Source of the DNA: Rhodobacter calidifons
GTDB taxonomy: Bacteria; Pseudomonadota; Alphaproteobacteria; Rhodobacterales; Rhodobacteraceae
Assembly (NCBI RefSeq): GCF_011174775.1
Contig: NZ_JAANHS010000001.1
Coordinates: 186,001-250,000 of the forward strand
Direction of reading: 5' to 3'
DNA length: 64,000 nt
Each line of letters begins with the position of its first letter. Position 1 is the first letter of the stretch. This document shows positions 32,294 to 42,609 of the stretch, piece by piece. Both the position numbers and the translations under genes were made by a program. The notes under the pieces were generated by a model that saw nothing but the letters and a program-made list of their open reading frames with translations, did no database searches and was not told the DNA's origin.

Positions 32294-34363
32294 TCAGGCC
32301 GCCCTTGCGCCCTTGCGGCCTTCGATCAGCCAGGCAACCACGGCCAGCCCGGCGGCGATCACAAGCCAGGCCCAGGCGGGCAGAACGGGCACCACGTTGA
32401 CCGAGGCGGTCAGATAGGCCGCGCGCGGGGTGATGCCGATCCAGCCGCGGCCGATCGCGACGCGCCCCTCGGCCACGCTGCGGATGTCGGGATTGCCCGG
32501 CTCAAGCCGCGTCACCCCGCCGCGCGTCGCCTCGGCCAGGGGTTGCAGCGCCGCGCCCGAGGCGATGGTCTCGGCAAACTCGCGCGGGGCGGCGGGGCCG
32601 ACGGCGATGACCCGGGTCAGCTCGCCCTGTTCCAGCCGGTACAGCCCCAGCGCCGGCGCCTGCCAGACGGTCTCATAGCGCCCCGGCGCGGCCATGGGCA
32701 TCGGCAGATCGACCGTGGCCCCGTCCGGCCCGGTGATCGTGACCGGCCCGGGGTCCGCCTCGTCCAGGGTCCGGCGGGTGATGGTCAGCACCTCGCCCCG
32801 GACCTCGGCCGTCAGGGTCTCTTCCTCCAGTTCCGGCTCCTTCAGCATCCAGTGCGCCAGCCGGCGCAACAGTTCCAGTTGCGGCCCGCCGCCCTCGTAG
32901 CCCCGGCCCCAGAGCCAGGCCTGGTCCGAGGCCAGCACCGCGACCCGGCCCTGACCGACCCGGTTCAGCACCAGAAGCGGCAGGTCGCGCGGGCCCGACA
33001 TCAGCACCTGACCGGCCAGCTGGCGCACCTCGATCTGCCGGAACCAGCGGCCCCAGCCGCCCGCGGGGGCCTCCTTCTCCAGCCCTTCGGTGACCGGATG
33101 GCGCCGTCCCAGATCGGTCAGCGCCGGGCGGAAACCGCCCTCGATCACCTGGGCCGTGGGCGCGACCGGCAGGATTTCCGCCAGGGGCGAGCGGTAGAGG
33201 CTGTCCACCGCGCCGAACTCGGGCCCGGCCGCGACCAGCACCGTGCCGCCGCCCCGGACATAGGACACGATGTTGTCGATGTAGGACATCGGCAGGATGC
33301 CCCGCATCCGGTAGCGGTCGAAGATGATGAGGTCGAACTCCTCGATCTTCTCGACGAACAGCTCGCGCGTGGGGAAGGCGATGAGGCTCAGCTCGTCCAC
33401 CGGCACCCCGTCCTGCTTTTCCGGCGGACGCAGGATGGTGAAATGCACCAGATCCACCGCCGCGTCGGATTTCAGCAGGTTGCGCCAGACCCTTTCGCCC
33501 GCATGCGGCTCGCCCGAGATCAGCAGCACCCGCAGCCGGTCGCGCACCCCGTTGATCTGCACGGCGGCGGCATTGTTGCGGTCGGTGATCTCGCCCGCGA
33601 CCGGGGCGACGCTGAATTGCAGCACATTGGCCCCGCCATGCGGCAGCGTCACCGGCAGTTCCAGATCGGTGTTCAGCGGCACCGTGTAGGTCGCAGGCGC
33701 CTCGGTGTCGATGGCGATGGTCAGATCCACCTCGCCGCCCGGCGCGGGCGGGGCGCCCACGTCCTCGACCTTCAGCTCCAGCTTGACCTCCTCGCCGATG
33801 ATGGCGAAGGCGGGGGCGTTCCTGATCACGATCCGGCGGTCCCAGTCGGCCGCGCGTCCCGTCAGCAGCACATGCAGCGGCGCGGGCAGGTTCGGCACCA
33901 CGCCTGCATCATGCACCCGCCCGTCGGTGATCAGGATCGCCCCGGCGACGCGGGCGCGGGGTTCCTCGGCCAGCGCCTCGGACAAGGCGGTCAGCACCAG
34001 ACTGCCGGCATCCTCGGCCCCGTCGCCGACCCGGCGGATGCGCAGCTCGGTGTTCGGCAGGGCCGCGACCTCGGCCTGGACGGCAGCCAGCGCGGCCTCG
34101 GTCTGGGCGCGGCGGTCGGACAGGCCCTGGCTTGCGCTTTCGTCCACGACCACGATCACGATGTCCGAAAGGCTCTGCCGCTCTTCCTCCTGAAGCGCGG
34201 GATTGGCCAGCGCGGCCACCAGCGCGCCAAGGGCAAGCCCCCGCAGCCACCAGCCCGACAGGCCCCGCCACAGCGCGAAGGCGACCAGCGCCAGGGCCAG
34301 CCCCGCCAGCACATACAGCAGCGCCCAGGGCACCAGCGGCGCGAAGACCAGGCTCGCGCTCAT
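32294..34363 (-). CDS. Large membrane protein of the MoxR operon (VWA/GATase-like)
   Basis: 689 residues. Two hydrophobic helices at the N-terminus (about 8-58), a VWA-like segment without a full MIDAS (SDIVIVVVDESASQG), a beta-rich middle, then a domain like type 1 glutamine amidotransferases as found in such operons: RVLLISGEPHAGERVWRN, FDLIIFDRYRMRGI, VRGGGTVLVAAGPEF. A single helix ends the protein (PAWAWLVIAAGLAVVAWLIEG). It is the last gene of the MoxR-DUF58-DUF4159 cluster and overlaps the DUF4159 stop (ATGA). Probably part of a membrane complex built with the MoxR ATPase. Confidence 0.82.
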   Translation of the reverse strand: MSASLVFAPLVPWALLYVLAGLALALVAFALWRGLSGWWLRGLALGALVAALANPALQEEERQSLSDIVIVVVDESASQGLSDRRAQTEAALAAVQAEVAALPNTELRIRRVGDGAEDAGSLVLTALSEALAEEPRARVAGAILITDGRVHDAGVVPNLPAPLHVLLTGRAADWDRRIVIRNAPAFAIIGEEVKLELKVEDVGAPPAPGGEVDLTIAIDTEAPATYTVPLNTDLELPVTLPHGGANVLQFSVAPVAGEITDRNNAAAVQINGVRDRLRVLLISGEPHAGERVWRNLLKSDAAVDLVHFTILRPPEKQDGVPVDELSLIAFPTRELFVEKIEEFDLIIFDRYRMRGILPMSYIDNIVSYVRGGGTVLVAAGPEFGAVDSLYRSPLAEILPVAPTAQVIEGGFRPALTDLGRRHPVTEGLEKEAPAGGWGRWFRQIEVRQLAGQVLMSGPRDLPLLVLNRVGQGRVAVLASDQAWLWGRGYEGGGPQLELLRRLAHWMLKEPELEEETLTAEVRGEVLTITRRTLDEADPGPVTITGPDGATVDLPMPMAAPGRYETVWQAPALGLYRLEQGELTRVIAVGPAAPREFAETIASGAALQPLAEATRGGVTRLEPGNPDIRSVAEGRVAIGRGWIGITPRAAYLTASVNVVPVLPAWAWLVIAAGLAVVAWLIEGRKGARAA

Positions 34364-37164
34364 TGCCCCAGCCTTTCCAGCAGCGCCGGCACATGCACCT
34401 GGTCGGATTTGTAGTTGCCGGTCAGCACATGCATGATGAGGTTGATCCCGAAACGGTAGGAAATCTCGCGCTGCTGTTCGCCCGCGAAGCCGCGGCCGAT
34501 CTGCACCAGCGGCATGCCGATGTCATCGGTGGCCCAGGCCGAGGCCCAGTCCGCCCCGCCGATCACCACCGGCGTCACCCCGTCGTTGAGGTTGCGGAAC
34601 GGCATCCCCTCGGCCGCCTGAGCCGCCGCGTCCGGAGAAGCCTCGACCCAGACCTGCCCCCCCTGATGCCGGCCGGGAAAGTCCTGCAACAGGTAGAAGG
34701 TGCGCGTCAGCACATGGTCGGGCGGCATCGGCTCCAGCGGCGGGATGTCCAGGCCCGCGGCGATCACCTGCAAGGCCTGGCCCTCGGGCGTGGTGCCGCC
34801 GCCGAAGCCGGCCAGATCGGCATCGCGGGTGTCGAACAGGATCATGCCGCCGGTGCGCAGATACTGGTTCAGCTTGGCATAGGCCGCCTCCGAAGGCTGC
34901 GCCGCCCCGGCCACCACCGGCCAGTAGAGGAAGGGGAAGAAGGCCAGTTCGTCGGTTTCGATGTTCACCCCCATCGGCATCGTCGGCTCGATCGAGGTGC
35001 GCTGCCACAGCTTGTCGGACAGGCCCAGAAGCCCCGCCCGCGACATCTCGTCCACCTTGCGGTCCCCGGTCAGCACATAGGCCAGCACGACCGCGCCGGT
35101 CGCCTTCAGCGCGAATTCCTCGGCCCCCGGATCGGCGGCGGGCGCCCCGGCTGCCTCCTGCGCCCGCAGGCCCTGCGGGGCGCCTGCGACCAGCGCCAGC
35201 GCCAGGACCGCCGTCGCCCCGCGCGACAGCCCGCGCAGTCGCCCGGCCAGCCACAGCGCGGCAAGCACGTCCAGCAGCAGCAAGACCGTCGCCAGGGTCA
35301 GAAGCTCTCCCTTCAGCGGGCGGGCCGCGCGGGCCTCCAGCCGGTCCACCGGCACGCCGGCAGGCCAGACGGCGGGTTCCAGAACCGTCCCGGCCCCGAT
35401 CACGTTCAGCGCCACCCGCCGGTCGGCCCCGGCATAAAGCCCGGGCGGCGTGGCGGGGGTCGGCCCCTCGGCGATCGCCCGGGCCAGAACCTCGCCCTCC
35501 ACCCCCGGCAGCTCTCCGGCTTCCGCCGTCTGGCCCCAGGCATCCAGCACCACCTCGGGCGCCCAGATCTGGCCGGCAAGATCGCCCGCCTCGGGTGCTG
35601 CGGGCCGGGTCGAGACCGCAAGCCGCTCCAGCATCTGCACGAACAGGCCCGACAGGGGCAGCGAGGACCATTCGGCATTCGCGGTCACATGGACCAGCAC
35701 CACCTGCCCCGCCCCCATGACCTTGCGGGTCATCAGGGGCGTCCCGTCCTCCAGCGCGGCAATGGTGCGTTCGGCCAGGTCCGGGTCGGGCTGGGCCAGC
35801 ACCTGCTGACGCACCACCACATCGGCCGGAGGCACCAGCCCGAAGAACGGAGAGCCCTCCGGGAACGGCGCCAGCGCCTTGGGCTCCCCCCAGCTCATCG
35901 CGCCCCCGACCGTGCGGCCACCCTGGCGCAGGCGGACGGGCAAGAGCGGGTCCTCCTCGATGCGGCTGACATCGCTGGCCGCCAGGACCGGCCCGGCAAA
36001 GCGCAAGAGAAGCCCCCCCTTCTGCACCCATTCGGTCAGCGCCGTCCGCTCCTGCCCGGAAATCTCGGCCACATCGGCCAGGATCACCACATCCGGGCTG
36101 GCCAGCAGCGAATCGGCAAGGCTTGCCTCGATCAGGTCGGCAGTCGGGGCCAGCGCCTGGCGCAGGTAGTGCATCGGCGACAGAAGCTGCAAGGTCTCCT
36201 GATCCGCGCCGCTGCGCACCAGGGCCACCTTGCGCCGCTTCAGGCTGTCATCGGCCAGGCTGACCGATCCGGCGGTCCGGGCGCCTTCCAGCACGAAGCG
36301 GGTGATCCGGTTGCGCAGTTCCGGCGGCAGGTCGATGGCCGCCTCGGCCCGGTTCGCACCCGCCGCGAAGGCCAGCGTCACCCGCCCCAGGTCGCGTTCG
36401 ACGCCCGAGGGGTCCGGCCCCTGCGCCAGCACATCGACCGTGACCGGCGCCCCCGCCGGCACGCGCGAGGCCGCGACCGACACCTGTCCCTCGGCATGGA
36501 TCGCCGGATGCAGCGCGATGACCGGCCGGGCGGTCTCGATCACCCGCAGATCGCCCCGCGCCCGCAGGGCCTCGACCAGGGCCGCGCGGCCGGGATGCGC
36601 CAGGCCGTCGGACAGCCAGACCGTCTCGAACCGGCCTTCGGGCAGCGCGGCCGCCCAGGCTGAGAAATCGCCCGGCGCCCAGGCCTGCGGGCGCAGCCCC
36701 GCCGCGCGGCCGGCCCAGGCCTCGGCGGTCTGGAAGGCCACCTGTTCCGGCCTGTCGCTCAGCCGGACCAGCGCCACGGGGCGGCCCCGCGCGCCGGCTT
36801 CCTCGACCAGCGCCTCGATGCGCGCCTGCCGTTCGGGCCAGTCGCGGGCATCGGCCCAGCCGCCATCGACCGCGATCAGCAAGGGGCCAGAGCCCGCCCC
36901 GCGCTCCTCGGGGTTCAGGACCGGCCCGGCAAAGCCAAGGATCAGCGCGCCGATGGCCAGCGTCCGCAACAGAAGCAGCCACCAGGGCGTCTTGTCCGTC
37001 TCGGCCTCTTCGTCCTTCAGGCCCAGAAGCAGCGCCACGCCGGGAAACCGTCGCCGGATCGGCGCGGGCGGCACGGCGCGCAGAAGCAGCCACAGGATCG
37101 GCAGCGCCACCAGCGCCACCAGAAGCCAGGGGGCGGCAAAGCCGAGAGGGCCGAGCGTGAACAT
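34360..37164 (-). CDS. DUF4159 membrane protein with BatA-like N-terminus
   Basis: 934 residues. The first 85 residues are BatA-like (LGFAAPWLLVALVALPILWLLLR, then a second helix LLLLRTLAIGALILGFAGPVL). A beta-rich region and two more helices (around 640-680) follow. The C-terminal 230 residues are the DUF4159 domain: VDEMSRAGLLGLSDKLWQRTS, FFPFLYWPV, YLRTGGMILFDTRDA, PDHVLTRTFYLL and SYRFGINLIMHVLTGNYKSDQ. Function unknown; the domain is regularly encoded beside MoxR and DUF58. Its ATG follows the DUF58 stop directly. Confidence 0.88.
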   Translation of the reverse strand: MFTLGPLGFAAPWLLVALVALPILWLLLRAVPPAPIRRRFPGVALLLGLKDEEAETDKTPWWLLLLRTLAIGALILGFAGPVLNPEERGAGSGPLLIAVDGGWADARDWPERQARIEALVEEAGARGRPVALVRLSDRPEQVAFQTAEAWAGRAAGLRPQAWAPGDFSAWAAALPEGRFETVWLSDGLAHPGRAALVEALRARGDLRVIETARPVIALHPAIHAEGQVSVAASRVPAGAPVTVDVLAQGPDPSGVERDLGRVTLAFAAGANRAEAAIDLPPELRNRITRFVLEGARTAGSVSLADDSLKRRKVALVRSGADQETLQLLSPMHYLRQALAPTADLIEASLADSLLASPDVVILADVAEISGQERTALTEWVQKGGLLLRFAGPVLAASDVSRIEEDPLLPVRLRQGGRTVGGAMSWGEPKALAPFPEGSPFFGLVPPADVVVRQQVLAQPDPDLAERTIAALEDGTPLMTRKVMGAGQVVLVHVTANAEWSSLPLSGLFVQMLERLAVSTRPAAPEAGDLAGQIWAPEVVLDAWGQTAEAGELPGVEGEVLARAIAEGPTPATPPGLYAGADRRVALNVIGAGTVLEPAVWPAGVPVDRLEARAARPLKGELLTLATVLLLLDVLAALWLAGRLRGLSRGATAVLALALVAGAPQGLRAQEAAGAPAADPGAEEFALKATGAVVLAYVLTGDRKVDEMSRAGLLGLSDKLWQRTSIEPTMPMGVNIETDELAFFPFLYWPVVAGAAQPSEAAYAKLNQYLRTGGMILFDTRDADLAGFGGGTTPEGQALQVIAAGLDIPPLEPMPPDHVLTRTFYLLQDFPGRHQGGQVWVEASPDAAAQAAEGMPFRNLNDGVTPVVIGGADWASAWATDDIGMPLVQIGRGFAGEQQREISYRFGINLIMHVLTGNYKSDQVHVPALLERLGQ

Positions 37165-38033
37165 CTACCGCCCCCCCTTCAGCGCCAGATAGGCCCAAAG
37201 CAGCGCCGACTGCGCCGGTGCCCCCGTGTGATGCGTGGTGAAATGCCAGCCCACCGCGCGGGCCAACTGCGCCAGCCGGTCCTTCCGTTCCGCCAGCCTT
37301 GCCAGATACCGCGCGCGCAACTCGCCCGCCTGCTGGGTTTCATGCCGCATCGTGCCGCCCATGGATTCAAAGATCGTGCGGCCGTCGAAGGGAAACTCCT
37401 CCTCGGCCGGGTCCAGCACCTGGATCAGCACGCCCTTCACCCCCCGGTCGGCGGCCCGCGCGAGCCCCGCCTCGATGCCGCCGAGATCGCCCAGGAAATC
37501 CGACAGGAACACCGCCCGGCCATGGCTGACCATGCCTTCGGTTTCCGGCGCGCCGTAATCCTGATCCGCCGCGCCGTCGGCCAACCGCGCCGCCAGCCTG
37601 AGCAGTTGCGCCCGCCCCACGCGAGGGGAGGCCAGGCCTGCCAGCCCCACCCGTTCCCCGCCGCGCAGCAGCAGGACCGCCAGCGCCAGCCCCAGAAGCC
37701 GCGCCCGGTCCGCCTTCGGCACGCGGGACCTTTCGCCGGAGAAGCTCATCGACTTCGCCGGGTCCACCCAGATCGTCACCGATTGCGCCGCCTGCCATTC
37801 CCGTTCGCGCACGAAATGCGCATCCGACCGGGCCGACCGCCGCCAGTCGATCATCCGCGCCGAATCGCCCTCATGCGCAGGCCGGTACTGCCAGAACTCA
37901 TCCCCCAGCCCCGCCCGGCGGCGGCCATGCTCGCCCATCATCACCGTCGAGGCCAGCATCTCTGCCTCGGCCAGCAAGGGCGGCAGGGTCTGCCCCAGCG
38001 CCTCGGCGCGGGACCGCAGGTCGGGGGCTATGG

Positions 38034-38037
<4 letters not shown>
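37165..38037 (-). CDS. DUF58 domain protein
   Basis: 290 residues from a GTG that overlaps the moxR stop. The DUF58 signature is GRRRAGLGDEFWQYRPAHEGDS followed by MIDWRRSARSDAHFVREREWQ. A VWA-like fold is suggested by IWVDPAKSMSFSG, in which the Asp-x-Ser-x-Ser metal site is partly kept (D-P-A-K-S-M-S). DUF58 proteins accompany MoxR ATPases and are thought to be client or adaptor proteins. Confidence 0.92.
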
Positions 38038-39038
<1,001 letters not shown>

Positions 39039-39218
39039 GCCTCATGCTCCCTTCGGGGTGACGTCCCCACCAGTAAAGCGAACTATCCCGCCGGGCACAA
39101 ATGGCAAAAGCCAACTCGGCACAAATGATCGTGAGAGGCCCGTGCGGCCCGGCACTGTCGCCCGCCGCTGGCCAATCCTGCACCGGCTGAGTAGGCTTCC
39201 CCGAAACGGAGACCCGCC

Positions 39219-40322
39219 ATGACCACCGCCTTCTTTTCCGACGAACTGTGCTTCTGGCACGGCGGCGGCAATTACGCCTTCACCCTGCCGGTCGCGGGCC
39301 TTGTGCAGCCGATGCCGGGCGGCCTGCCCGAAAACCCGGAAACCAAACGGCGCCTGCGCAACCTGATCGAGGTGACGGGACTGACCCGCCACCTGTCGAT
39401 GCATAGCGCCGCAGCGGCGACGCGCGAGGACCTTCTGCGCGTTCACCCCCACAGCTACCTTGCCGCCTTCAAGGCCGCCTCGGACGCGGGCGGGGGCGAG
39501 TTGGGCCTGCGCACCCCCTTCGGCGCGGGCGGCTACGAGATCGCGGCGCTGTCCGCCGGTCTGGCCAAAGCGGCCCTGCGGGCGGTGCTGACGGGTGCGG
39601 TCCGCAACGCCTACGCACTGTCGCGCCCGCCGGGCCACCATTGCACCGCCGATTTCCCGAACGGCTTCTGCCTCTTGAACAACATCGCCGTGGCGATCCG
39701 CGCGGCCCGGGCCGAGGGTCTGCTGCGCAGCGTGGCGGTGGTGGACTGGGACGTGCACCACGGCAACGGGACCGAGGCGATCTTCTGGAACGATCCCGAT
39801 GTGCTGACGATCAGCCTGCATCAGGACCGCAACTATCCGCTGGACACCGGCGGGGTCGAGGCGACGGGCGGGCCGGAGGCTCCCGGCTCGAACCTCAACC
39901 TGCCCCTGCCCCCCGGCTGCGGCCATGCGACCTATCTGCACGCGATGGAAAGGGTGGTGCTGCCCGCGCTTCACAGCTTCAAGCCCGAGGCGATTGTGGT
40001 CGCTTGCGGCTTCGACGCCGCCGCCGTCGATCCCCTGGGCCGGATGCTCTGCACTGCCGAAACCTTCCGCGCGATGACCCGCCAGATGATGCAGGCCGCC
40101 GATGCCTTGTGCGACGGCCGCCTGACGCTGGTGCACGAGGGCGGCTATTCCGAGGTCTATGTCCCCTTCTGCGGCCATGCCGTGCTGGAGGAACTGTCCG
40201 CCGCCCCGGTCTCGGCCCCCGACCCTCTGGCCGCGACGCTTGCCTGCCGCCAGCCCGACGCCCGGTTCGACGCCTTCGTGGCCGGCTGGATCGAGGAGAT
40301 GGCACAGGGCCACGGCCTGTGA
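39219..40322 (+). CDS. Histone deacetylase-like amidohydrolase (class II type)
   Basis: 367 residues. The arginase/deacetylase motifs are complete: SRPPGHHCTADFPNGFCLLNN with the His pair, VVDWDVHHGNGTEAIF with the zinc-binding Asp and His, and VACGFDAAAVDPLGRM with the second Asp, plus LVHEGGYSE with the Tyr near the end. Bacterial members act on acetylpolyamines or other acyl-lysine-like substrates. It faces away from moxR; a double-palindrome repeat (family B) follows its stop codon by 6 bases. Confidence 0.92.
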   Translation: MTTAFFSDELCFWHGGGNYAFTLPVAGLVQPMPGGLPENPETKRRLRNLIEVTGLTRHLSMHSAAAATREDLLRVHPHSYLAAFKAASDAGGGELGLRTPFGAGGYEIAALSAGLAKAALRAVLTGAVRNAYALSRPPGHHCTADFPNGFCLLNNIAVAIRAARAEGLLRSVAVVDWDVHHGNGTEAIFWNDPDVLTISLHQDRNYPLDTGGVEATGGPEAPGSNLNLPLPPGCGHATYLHAMERVVLPALHSFKPEAIVVACGFDAAAVDPLGRMLCTAETFRAMTRQMMQAADALCDGRLTLVHEGGYSEVYVPFCGHAVLEELSAAPVSAPDPLAATLACRQPDARFDAFVAGWIEEMAQGHGL

Positions 40323-40328
40323 TCGCCC

Positions 40329-40372
40329 CGATTTCCCGACGGAAATCGGTCCGGAGTTCGTGCGAACTCCGG
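40329..40372. repeat. Double-palindrome repeat (family B), copy 2
   Basis: First stem CGATTTCC/GGAAATCG with loop CGAC (40329-40348); second stem CCGGAGTTCG/CGAACTCCGG with loop TG (40351-40372). The first stem is identical to copy 1 (15776-15820); the second stem has two changes, both matched on the opposite arm. Confidence 0.85.
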
Positions 40373-40464
40373 TGCCCGGCCCACCCGCCCGCACTGGCGC
40401 CCGCACTGGCGGTTGCCGCTCAGCGGCCCTAGACTGCCCACCGACCACGACCCGAAGGACCCCC

Positions 40465-41043
40465 ATGCCCGCCCGCAACGATGCCGCCCTCGCCTTCCTG
40501 AAAACCCGCCGCTCGCGCCCGGCCAAGCTCTTCTCCTTTCCTGTCCCCACCCGGCCGGAACTGGAGGAAATCCTCACCGCCGCGACCCGCGTGCCGGACC
40601 ACGGCAAGCTGGAGCCCTGGCGGCTGATCGTGGTGCAGGGCGCGGCCTTCGCCCGGCTGGCCGATCTGGCCGAGGCGCGGGCGCGGGAACTGGGCGGGGA
40701 TGCCGAGATGATCGCCAAGGGGCGCGGGCAGTATGATCTGGGCAAGCTTGCCGTGGTGGTGATCGCCTCGCCCAGACCCTCGCCCAAGATCCCGGTTGCC
40801 GAACAGCAGGCCTCGGCGGCCGCCCTCTGCTTCGGCATCGTGAACGCCGCCGAGGCCGCAGGCTGGGGCGCCTGCTGGCTGACCGGCTGGCCCGCGCATG
40901 ACGTAAGCTTCGCCGCCCGCGCCTTCGGCTGCTCTGCTGAGGAAACGGTGGCCGGGATCGTCCACATCGCCACCCCGCCCGAGGACGGCCCCGACCGCCC
41001 CCGCCCCGACCTCGCCCGCATCGTGACCTGGGTCGAGGCGTGA
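40465..41043 (+). CDS. Nitroreductase family protein (YdjA-like)
   Basis: 192 residues. The FMN-binding opening LKTRRSRPAKLFSFPVPTRPELEEIL and the segment ATRVPDHGKLEPWRLIVVQG are typical of the short YdjA-like nitroreductases, as is GWGACWLTGWPAHD. It probably uses FMN and NAD(P)H; natural substrate unknown. AAGGA lies 6 bases before the ATG. Its stop overlaps the GTG start of the EI24 gene (GTGA). Confidence 0.9.
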   Translation: MPARNDAALAFLKTRRSRPAKLFSFPVPTRPELEEILTAATRVPDHGKLEPWRLIVVQGAAFARLADLAEARARELGGDAEMIAKGRGQYDLGKLAVVVIASPRPSPKIPVAEQQASAAALCFGIVNAAEAAGWGACWLTGWPAHDVSFAARAFGCSAEETVAGIVHIATPPEDGPDRPRPDLARIVTWVEA

Positions 41044-41735
41044 TCTTCACCGCCTTCTTCGCCGCCCTCGGCCAGCTGGGCGACCGCCGCTTCCGCCGCG
41101 TGGTGGGTCTGGGTGTGCTGCTGGCCCTGGCGCTGCTGTTCGCCGCCTACATCCTGTTCCTGCAACTGATCTGGTGGCTGTCACCCGATCAGGTGGACCT
41201 GCCGGTGATCGGCCCCATCTCGGGGATCGAGACCTTCCTCGGCTGGGCTTCGCTGTTGCTGATGCTGGGGCTCTCGGTCTTCCTGATGGTGCCCGTCGCT
41301 GCGGCCTTCACCGGGTTCTTCCTGGAAGACGTGGCCGATGCGGTCGAGGACCGGCACTATCCCGGCCTGCCCCCGGCAACGCCGCTTACGCTGGCCGAGG
41401 GCCTGCGCCAGTCGGTCAACTTCCTCGGCCTCGTCATCGCGGTGAACGTCGGTGCGCTGTTCCTTTATCCCTTCGTCGGGCCGGGCATCCCCCTGGTCTT
41501 CTGGGCGATCAACGGTTTCCTACTGGGCCGGGAATATTTCAGCCTGGTCGCGCTGCGACGGCTCCCGCCGGGAGAAGCGAGGCTCATGCGCCGCCGCAAC
41601 CGCTGGACGCTCTGGGCCGCCGGAACGCTGATGGCCGCGCCGCTGTCGATCCCGCTGGTGAACCTGGTGATCCCGGTGCTGGGCGTGGCGACCTTCACCC
41701 ATCTCTACCACCAGCTGGCCAGCGCCGGACGCTAG
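41040..41735 (+). CDS. EI24 domain membrane protein (CysZ-like)
   Basis: 231 residues, GTG start. About four long hydrophobic stretches (22-45, 60-92, 130-165, 193-222). The EI24 family pattern is visible in FTGFFLEDVADAVEDRHYPG, and later GIPLVFWAINGFLLGREYFSLVALR. Related CysZ proteins import sulfate, but sulfate transport is not shown for this subgroup. Coupled to the nitroreductase gene upstream. A family A repeat lies 9 bases after its stop codon. Confidence 0.88.
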   Translation: MIFTAFFAALGQLGDRRFRRVVGLGVLLALALLFAAYILFLQLIWWLSPDQVDLPVIGPISGIETFLGWASLLLMLGLSVFLMVPVAAAFTGFFLEDVADAVEDRHYPGLPPATPLTLAEGLRQSVNFLGLVIAVNVGALFLYPFVGPGIPLVFWAINGFLLGREYFSLVALRRLPPGEARLMRRRNRWTLWAAGTLMAAPLSIPLVNLVIPVLGVATFTHLYHQLASAGR

Positions 41736-41744
41736 GACCGGGCG

Positions 41745-41788
41745 CAAGACTTTTCGAAAAGTCTTGCAAAATCCTTCGAAGGATTTTG
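41745..41788. repeat. Double-palindrome repeat (family A), copy 2
   Basis: Variable palindrome first (41745-41766, core AAGACTTTTCGAAAAGTCTT), then the constant one (41767-41788, core AAATCCTTCGAAGGATTT). The order is reversed relative to copy 1, so the element is inserted in the opposite orientation. It separates two convergent genes and could act as a bidirectional terminator here. Confidence 0.92.
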
Positions 41789-41802
41789 CCCCGGCCGCAC
41801 CG

Positions 41803-42072
41803 TCAGGGCTTCATCCGACCGAACCAGTCCAGGTCCTCGACCGTGATCCAGCCCGACAGGATGATCCCCGCGATCAGCGCCCAGATCGGGGTTGCAATCA
41901 GCGTCGTCACCCAGGCCTTGCGCTGCATCACCTCGTCCGCCGGCGCCCCGGGAGGCGTGCCGGGCACGATGTGATCGGCCTCGTCCTGCGACCGGGTGCG
42001 GTAGGGCAGCACGCAGAACAGCGTCATGAACCAGGTCACGGCGTAAAGGACGATGGCGCCCGTGATGCTCAT
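41803..42072 (-). CDS. DUF1467 family protein
   Basis: 89 residues, two transmembrane helices (about 5-23 and 55-75). The opening SITGAIVLYAVTWFMTLFCVLPYRTRSQ and the strings GTPPGAPA and WGITVEDLDWF-like end are typical of DUF1467, a short family common in alphaproteobacteria and often encoded next to methylmalonyl-CoA epimerase, as here. Its start overlaps the epimerase stop (ATGA). Function unknown. Confidence 0.9.
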   Translation of the reverse strand: MSITGAIVLYAVTWFMTLFCVLPYRTRSQDEADHIVPGTPPGAPADEVMQRKAWVTTLIATPIWALIAGIILSGWITVEDLDWFGRMKP

Positions 42073-42473
42073 GCCTGTTCCAGCTCGACCAGACAGCCGT
42101 TGAAATCCTTGGGATGCAGGAACAGCACCGGCTTGCCATGCGCGCCGATCTTCGGCTCTCCCGACCCCAGCACCCGCGCGCCCGAGGCTTTCAGGTGATC
42201 CCGCGCGGCAAGGATGTCGTCGACCTCATAGCAGATGTGGTGGATGCCCCCGGACGGGTTCTTCTCCAGGAACCCCGCGATGGGGGATGCCTCGCCCAGC
42301 GGATGCAGCAGCTCGATCTTGGTGTTCGGCAGGTCGATGAAGACCACCGTCACGCCGTGGTCGGGCTCGTCCTGCGGGGGCCCGACCTTCGCGCCCAGCG
42401 TTGACCGGTATTGCTCGGCCGCAGCCTGAAGGTCGGGAACGGCGATGGCGACGTGGTTCAGGCGTCCGATCAT
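42069..42473 (-). CDS. mce: Methylmalonyl-CoA epimerase
   Basis: 134 residues, vicinal-oxygen-chelate fold. It starts MIGRLNHVAIAVPDLQAA with the first metal His, then PSGGIHHICYEVDDI with the second, and VLFLHPKDFNGCLVELEQ with the metal Glu. It interconverts the two methylmalonyl-CoA epimers in propionyl-CoA use. The ATG follows GCGAGGACCCC. The mutase and carboxylase genes are not in this window. Confidence 0.93.
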   Translation of the reverse strand: MIGRLNHVAIAVPDLQAAAEQYRSTLGAKVGPPQDEPDHGVTVVFIDLPNTKIELLHPLGEASPIAGFLEKNPSGGIHHICYEVDDILAARDHLKASGARVLGSGEPKIGAHGKPVLFLHPKDFNGCLVELEQA

Positions 42474-42609
42474 GGGGTCCTCGCTTGGCTCTCGACCCGG
42501 GTTATGCGGCGCCGGGCCCGGACCTGCAAGCAGCGCGATGGTCGCAGGGGCGTTAACCGCCGCTTTACCGGCGCTGACGACACTCGCCCCGGAAGTCTGG
42601 AGGTACACC

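Noticed and set aside
32174-34414. 746-codon open frame on the plus strand
   Set aside because: It lies opposite the 689-residue membrane-protein gene and has the low-complexity Arg/Gln/His composition of a shadow frame.
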